Assembly: GCA_964577825.1 (NCBI GenBank)
Contig: CAZOBJ010000068.1
Coordinates: 1 to 17,428, forward strand
Source: CAZOBJ01 sp964577825
Lineage (GTDB): Bacteria > Planctomycetota > SZUA-567 > JAFGNG01
Length of the DNA: 17,428 nt
Direction of reading: 5' to 3'
The notes under the pieces were generated by a model that had not been told where the DNA came from, made no database searches, and saw only the letters and a list, made by a program, of their open reading frames with translations. A program made the position numbers and the translations under genes. This document shows, in pieces, positions 13,097-17,428 of this stretch (within the stretch, counting starts at the first letter, position 1; each line of letters starts with the position of its first letter).

Positions 13097-14104
13097 TCAG
13101 CAGATGCGGGGCATCTCTTCGCCGCGGGGTGCGGCGAGCACGCGCCGGGTGCCGATCGCGGTGACGAGCTCCACGGGCACGCGCCCGCGCTCGCGGATCG
13201 TGCCCGCCACGGCAGCCGCGCGCGTGACCGGATGCGCGGTGAGAATCTGCGCCGCGCGCTCGGCGTCCCGTGCGTCGACCACGGCCAGGAACCGGCCCTC
13301 GCAGGCCACGGTGAGCGGGTCGATGCCCAACAGTTCGCACGCGGCCGCCTGGGTGGCGTCCTCGGGCAGGGCGGCCTCGTCGATCTCTACGGTTACGCCG
13401 CTCGCTTCGGCAACGTCGTGCAGGGCCATGGCCAGGCCGCCGCGCGTGAGGTCGCGAAGCGCCCGCACCCGCACGCCCGCGTCCAGGAGCGCGCGCACGG
13501 GCGCGGCCAGCGACGCCACGTCGCTTTTGAGCGGCGTCTCCAGGCTCAGGTCCCCGCGCGCGAGGAGCACCGCCAGCCCGTGCAGGCCCACGGCCCCGGA
13601 GATGAGCACCCGGTCCCCGGGCCGGGCCGCGGCCACCGACGGACCGCCCGGGTCCGCAATCGTGCCCAGGCCCGCGGTGTTCACGTACAGCCCGTCGGCC
13701 TGGCCGCGGGGAACCACCTTGGTGTCGCCGGTCACGACCTGGACCTGGGCCTCTTCGGCGCGGGCGCGCACGCTGTCGAGTACGCGCGCGAGGTCCGCGC
13801 GCAGGAACCCCTCCTCCAGCACCAGGGCGAGGGACAGGAACCGCGGCGCCGCGCCCATCATGGCCAGGTCGTTGACCGTGCCGCACACGGCCAGGTCGCC
13901 GATGTTCCCGCCCGGAAAGAACACCGGCTGGACCACGTAGGTGTCCGTGGTGAAGGCGATCCGGCCCGCACCGGGTTCGAGCACGGCCGCGTCCTCGAGC
14001 GCGCGCAGGGCCGGGTGCCCGAACCGGGGCAGGATCTCGTCGGCGAGAAGCTGTGCGGTGAGCGTCCCGCCGCCGCCGTGGGAGAGGAGAATCCGCTCGC
14101 TCAT
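13097..14104 (-). CDS. hypE: Carbamoyl dehydratase HypE
   Basis: HypE receives the carbamoyl group from HypF on its C-terminal cysteine and dehydrates it with ATP to a thiocyanate, the source of CN ligands. It has 335 residues ending EEMPRIC, the invariant PRIC tail with C335 as carrier. The PurM-like ATP-binding region shows LSHGGGGTLTAQLLADEILPRF (7-28), FTTDTYVVQPVFFPGGNIGDLAVCGTVNDLAMMGA and VTGDTKVV. I chose the ATG at 14104-14102 because the family begins LSHGGGG a few residues later; the frame is open further upstream but only as a shadow of the neighbouring gene. The ATG shares ATGA with the stop of the upstream glycosidase-like gene, and no purine-rich ribosome site is visible in the preceding 20 bases, so translation is probably coupled. 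Confidence 0.97.
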   Translation of the reverse strand: MSERILLSHGGGGTLTAQLLADEILPRFGHPALRALEDAAVLEPGAGRIAFTTDTYVVQPVFFPGGNIGDLAVCGTVNDLAMMGAAPRFLSLALVLEEGFLRADLARVLDSVRARAEEAQVQVVTGDTKVVPRGQADGLYVNTAGLGTIADPGGPSVAAARPGDRVLISGAVGLHGLAVLLARGDLSLETPLKSDVASLAAPVRALLDAGVRVRALRDLTRGGLAMALHDVAEASGVTVEIDEAALPEDATQAAACELLGIDPLTVACEGRFLAVVDARDAERAAQILTAHPVTRAAAVAGTIRERGRVPVELVTAIGTRRVLAAPRGEEMPRIC

Positions 14105-17100
14105 GGTCGCTGTTGGTGCAGGGTCGTGCGCTCCTGGAGCAGGTCGTCGTGCACCAGGCTCCAGTAGCGCCAGTTTGTGACCAAGGCCCAGGCACGGGCC
14201 TCGCGGCCCTGGTCCAGGTCCTCCTGGGCCGCGCGCGCCTGTTGCGCGAGCCAGGCTCGGTCCTCGGCCGAGATACGGCCGGCCGCCTCTTCGTCGTCGA
14301 GCAGGCGCAGCGCGGTCTGGATCTGCGTGCGCACGTGCGCAAGCTCCTGCTCGTCCGCGGGCGCGGCCTGCCACTGCGCGACCTGTGCGTCCTCGCCGGT
14401 CACCCGGTAGGCTGCCACGCCGAACGGGCCCAGGCGCACGGGCAGCACGGTGCGCGCGCCATCCTCTTCCGTGGGCGTGGGGTCGCCTGTCACCAGGTCC
14501 GAGACCCCGTCCGCGCCGGTAAGCGAAACCGAGCCCTCCACGGTCCAGTAACCCGGGTTCGCAACCACAAGGTAGGTGGTCGCCCCGTCCCGCCACGCGC
14601 GCAGGGCCAGGTTCGTCTCGAACCCGGTGCCGACCACAGGGTCGAGCTTGTGCGCGGGCAGGGCACGCAGCACGCGGGTGAACTCGCGCATGGGCTGCTC
14701 ATGACCCACCATGCGGCTCACGTGGCTGAACGCCCACAGCACGAACTGCGGATCCCCGCCGATCAGGCCGTGCGTGAACGGCTCGCGCGCATATGGGCCG
14801 GCTCCATGCGCTTGGAGCGTAGACTGGTACGGATAGGCCCATCCTTCGCGTTCGGGCATGGCGAAGGCCGCGCGCTCCATCTCCATCCAGTGGTGCATGA
14901 TCATCTGGGCGCGATGGCCGTCGCGGGCGTAGAGCGCATAGTACTCCGGATCGCTCATCATCTCCCACGCCGCGGCGTACCCGGGTCGGCGCCGGACCGG
15001 GCGGTAGCGCAGGGACTCCGCGTGCATCCAGTGCGTGCACCACAGCCCGTCCTCGCCCCGGAACTGGGTCGGGTCCCAGCCGAACTGGCGCAGGAACTCG
15101 TGCAGGGAGAGGCCGGATTGCCTCCAGTACAGGGCGTGCCGCACGCCTACGTACAGACTGGCGAACACGTCCAGGTCCGGCCGGACCGCGCGCACGCGGC
15201 GGCGTGCCTCCTGCCAGAACTCGAGGAGCTTCTCGCATCGCCAGGAGATCCATTGCTCGCGCAGGTCCGGCGCGGTGAGGAACGCGTACCGCTTCTGGAA
15301 TCGCTCGGGGTCGTCCGGCGCCCCGGGCACGGACAGGCCCGTGTCCTCCTGGAACTTGCGGATCGTCACGTCGTCATAGGAGACACCCAAGGGGTCGAAA
15401 TCTCCGCGGACGTAGTCGTACCCGGTTCGCGGCGCTAGAGTCGGGATCGAGAAGTTCCCGTCCACGAACGTGGTGTAGTTCACGCCCAGGAAGCCGGGCA
15501 CATCCTGCCACTTGGACGCTATGTCCGCGGCGATGACGTGCAGCAGATTCTCTACCTCCGGGTGCAGGAAGTTGAACACGCCGAGCACGCTCTTGAGCTG
15601 TTCGCCCCGGCTGTTGACGAGCATGGCCGTGTCCGCGCCCAGGGCCACCTGGGCGTCGCTGTATCCGCCCTTGCGGCGCATCAGATCGCGCTGGTAGCAG
15701 AACTCGATGCTCGGGACCGGCGCGATACCGTTGGCGCTGAGCACCCTTGCGGCCGTGTCGCGCAGGTCGGTCGTCAGCCGCGCCATGGGCATGCCCCAGC
15801 CGGGCGCGTATGCGTTGTTGCCGTCATCGTATTGCCAGACGCCCATCACGGACGCGTTCTCTCCGGTCCAGCGCAGGTATTGCGCGTAGGCCTCGCATGT
15901 GTCCAGGTTCCAGGACAACAGGTCGCAGGCGGCAAGGACCGGGTCCTGGTTTACGGATGCGCTGCCTCCTCCGATGCGGGGGCCCTCGGACCGGTCCTCG
16001 CGCATCACGCCGAAAGTGGCGCCGAATCCGTTGACGGGGTTGTCGTTTTCCGTGAGGATGCCGATGCGCCGCGCGCCGCTCTGGTGTCCGGCCATCTCGG
16101 GCAGGCCGCCCTCGATGTGGTACACGGTCAGTCGGGCCGCGGCGGCGGTGCTCCCCGGCTGGCTGTTGATCACGTTCACAGCGTGCGGTCCAGGATCGGG
16201 ACGGTACAGCCACTTGAGCTCGCGCATCCGGCCGGAGACCGGGAACTTGAACCCGGTGATGACCGCCGGGCCCAAACGCGAGTAACTTGTCTTGCCTCGC
16301 CACCGGGCGGTGCACGAGGCGCCCATCCACCGCTCCTGGTCGTCCGGGTACTCGAGCACCATCAGGTACCAGTCGCCCGGATGGGCGAAGGTGAGCTTGA
16401 CGCTGAACTGGGCGCCGGAGTTGGCGCGGGTCTCGCGGTAGGTGAGCTCGTTCTTGTCCACGATGCGCGGCTCGGTGACGGGGGCGCGCTCGGCCTCTTC
16501 ATAGTCTGCGCCTCGCGGCGGGACCGTGGTGCCGTCGACTTCCAGCCACTCGTAGGTGTCCGGCTCCGTGTAGTCGATCGTCTGTTCTTCCGCGAGGTCC
16601 ATGCCCGACTCGTACGAGTTGGCAGGCGCCGCATCCATGGCCAGTCGGCCGTAGACCACCAGGGGCTCGCGGATGCGGGTCTCCGCAGTCTCGCCGCCCA
16701 GCACGAGGCGCGTCTGCACGGTGTACACCCCGCGGGGAAGCGCGCCCAGATCCAGGAGGTAGACAAGGTGGTCGCCGTCCTCCTGGTACTCGGCCTGCAC
16801 GCCCTCGGCGCGTGCGCCGGGGGCGGTCACGGGCGCCAGGGTGCCGGGGAACTCGTAGCGCAGGACCTCCCAGCCCACGGCCGAGTCCTGGTCGGCCAAA
16901 CCCGCGGGCACGCGCACGCGCACCTGCACGGGCCGCGTGTCCAGGAAGAAGAGCCGCTGCTCGCGCGGGTTGTCCAGCCACATGCGGCTCTCGTCCGCGG
17001 GGCGGTTCGTGGCCGACTTGTACATGAAGGACCAGTGTGCGTGCGCCTCCGCGTCGGTCTCCCCGGCCTCGTCGTCGCGGGCCTTGGTTTGCTGCCAATC

Positions 17101-17428
17101 CGTGTCGTCGAAGCCCGGCTCGTCCCAGTCCTCGGGGGCGGTGCGCGACCAGCGCCAGGTGGCGTCCGTATCGAGCCGCATGCTCGTGCCGTCCGTGAAG
17201 ATCACGCGGCACTGCAGATACAGGTGCTGTTGATACGGCCCGCCGCGCCAGCCCCACACCCCGACGCAGTTCTCGCCGGGGTGCAGGTACGCGGCGAGGT
17301 CCATCTTCTTGGTGCGGTACATGTGCGCGCCGTAGAAGGCTGGGCGCGGTCGGACGGGACTCGGATCCGGGATGGGCTGGCCGTTGACATGCAGCAGGGT
17401 CATGTTCCCGATGGTCGCGGGCGCGCGC
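14101..17428 (-). CDS. Large glycosidase-like multidomain protein, 5'-truncated by window edge
   Basis: The frame stays open to the right edge (residues before the first visible ATG at 17403 read APATIGN), so the N-terminus lies outside. Counted from that ATG, 1100 residues are visible. Residues 1-110 (VNGQPI, YLHPGENCVGVWGWRGG, DWDEPGFDDTDWQ) look like the galactose-binding-type sandwich found at the front of alpha-L-rhamnosidases and GH2-like enzymes. Residues about 150-430 are beta-rich modules. Residues about 445-900 look like a TIM barrel (MGVWQYDDGNNAY, APVPSIEFCYQRD, GFLGVNYTTF, DLDVFASLYVG, GLWCTHWMHAESLRY). Residues about 925-1000 are a C-terminal beta domain (TYLVVANPGYWTVEGSVSL...LGPFGVAAYRV). 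Residues 1010-1100 are helical and rich in Glu, Ala and Arg. I do not recognise a CAZy family; candidate acids are in YDDGNN, SIEF and RGED. Its stop overlaps the hypE start. Confidence 0.75.
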   Translation of the reverse strand, partial: RAPATIGNMTLLHVNGQPIPDPSPVRPRPAFYGAHMYRTKKMDLAAYLHPGENCVGVWGWRGGPYQQHLYLQCRVIFTDGTSMRLDTDATWRWSRTAPEDWDEPGFDDTDWQQTKARDDEAGETDAEAHAHWSFMYKSATNRPADESRMWLDNPREQRLFFLDTRPVQVRVRVPAGLADQDSAVGWEVLRYEFPGTLAPVTAPGARAEGVQAEYQEDGDHLVYLLDLGALPRGVYTVQTRLVLGGETAETRIREPLVVYGRLAMDAAPANSYESGMDLAEEQTIDYTEPDTYEWLEVDGTTVPPRGADYEEAERAPVTEPRIVDKNELTYRETRANSGAQFSVKLTFAHPGDWYLMVLEYPDDQERWMGASCTARWRGKTSYSRLGPAVITGFKFPVSGRMRELKWLYRPDPGPHAVNVINSQPGSTAAAARLTVYHIEGGLPEMAGHQSGARRIGILTENDNPVNGFGATFGVMREDRSEGPRIGGGSASVNQDPVLAACDLLSWNLDTCEAYAQYLRWTGENASVMGVWQYDDGNNAYAPGWGMPMARLTTDLRDTAARVLSANGIAPVPSIEFCYQRDLMRRKGGYSDAQVALGADTAMLVNSRGEQLKSVLGVFNFLHPEVENLLHVIAADIASKWQDVPGFLGVNYTTFVDGNFSIPTLAPRTGYDYVRGDFDPLGVSYDDVTIRKFQEDTGLSVPGAPDDPERFQKRYAFLTAPDLREQWISWRCEKLLEFWQEARRRVRAVRPDLDVFASLYVGVRHALYWRQSGLSLHEFLRQFGWDPTQFRGEDGLWCTHWMHAESLRYRPVRRRPGYAAAWEMMSDPEYYALYARDGHRAQMIMHHWMEMERAAFAMPEREGWAYPYQSTLQAHGAGPYAREPFTHGLIGGDPQFVLWAFSHVSRMVGHEQPMREFTRVLRALPAHKLDPVVGTGFETNLALRAWRDGATTYLVVANPGYWTVEGSVSLTGADGVSDLVTGDPTPTEEDGARTVLPVRLGPFGVAAYRVTGEDAQVAQWQAAPADEQELAHVRTQIQTALRLLDDEEAAGRISAEDRAWLAQQARAAQEDLDQGREARAWALVTNWRYWSLVHDDLLQERTTLHQQRP

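Noticed and set aside
11020..13164. 714-residue ORF on the + strand opposite hypF
   Set aside because: It is antisense to a complete HypF with all expected domains and has no family features of its own.
13105..14596. N-terminal extension of hypE to about 499 residues
   Set aside because: The extension lies wholly within the glycosidase-like gene in another frame. HypE homology begins at the ATG at 14104 and the 335-residue length is normal.
1..17428. Mobile elements, CRISPR arrays, tRNA or rRNA genes
   Set aside because: No transposase or integrase motifs, no regularly spaced repeats, and no tRNA- or rRNA-like stretches were seen; almost all DNA is accounted for by the genes listed.

Overview
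The window is a compact, very GC-rich bacterial segment (roughly 70% G+C by eye) with almost no non-coding DNA. It carries what looks like a complete NAD(P)-linked [NiFe] hydrogenase locus between two large carbohydrate-type genes, each cut by a window edge. The mix of a DUF4838 family protein, an oversized glycosidase-like protein, a HoxFUYH-type soluble hydrogenase and a Rex regulator suggests a saccharolytic, fermentative, anaerobic or facultative bacterium. A Planctomycetota, Lentisphaerota, Kiritimatiellota or Hydrogenedentota-like lineage is my guess from gene content only; no rRNA or marker gene is present.

Layout from left to right: (1) 1-1965 (+), 3' part of a DUF4838 protein. (2) 3630-1967 (-), hypA-hypB-rex, a tight operon read leftward and convergent with the DUF4838 gene, one base between the stops. 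(3) 3631-3758, a divergent promoter region. (4) 3759-5052 (+), hypC-hypD, overlapping genes. (5) 10568-5071 (-), hoxF-hoxU-hoxY-hoxH-hoxW and a single-domain response regulator, probably one operon. Its 202-base upstream gap holds a plausible promoter and a near-consensus Rex operator. (6) 13023-10771 (-), hypF. (7) 14104-13097 (-), hypE. (8) 17428-14101 (-), a protein of more than 1100 residues with glycosidase-like architecture, whose stop codon overlaps the hypE start (ATGA).

How the genes work together: HypE and HypF make the cyanide ligands and HypC-HypD carry and assemble the Fe(CN)2CO unit. HypA and HypB insert nickel. HoxW then trims the C-terminal tail of HoxH. Mature HoxH pairs with HoxY, and HoxF-HoxU passes electrons between that hydrogenase module and NAD(H). 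Rex senses the NADH/NAD+ ratio, and the putative operator upstream of hoxF suggests that Rex encoded here represses the hydrogenase operon until NADH accumulates. That would fit H2 production as a fermentative electron outlet during sugar breakdown.

The maturation set hypABCDEF plus the endopeptidase is complete. No RNA gene, mobile element, CRISPR array or integrase was seen. I find no wholly new multi-gene system. The points most worth following up are the Rex operator, the orphan response regulator at the end of the hox operon, the coupling of hypE to the giant glycosidase-like gene, and that protein itself, which I cannot place in a family.
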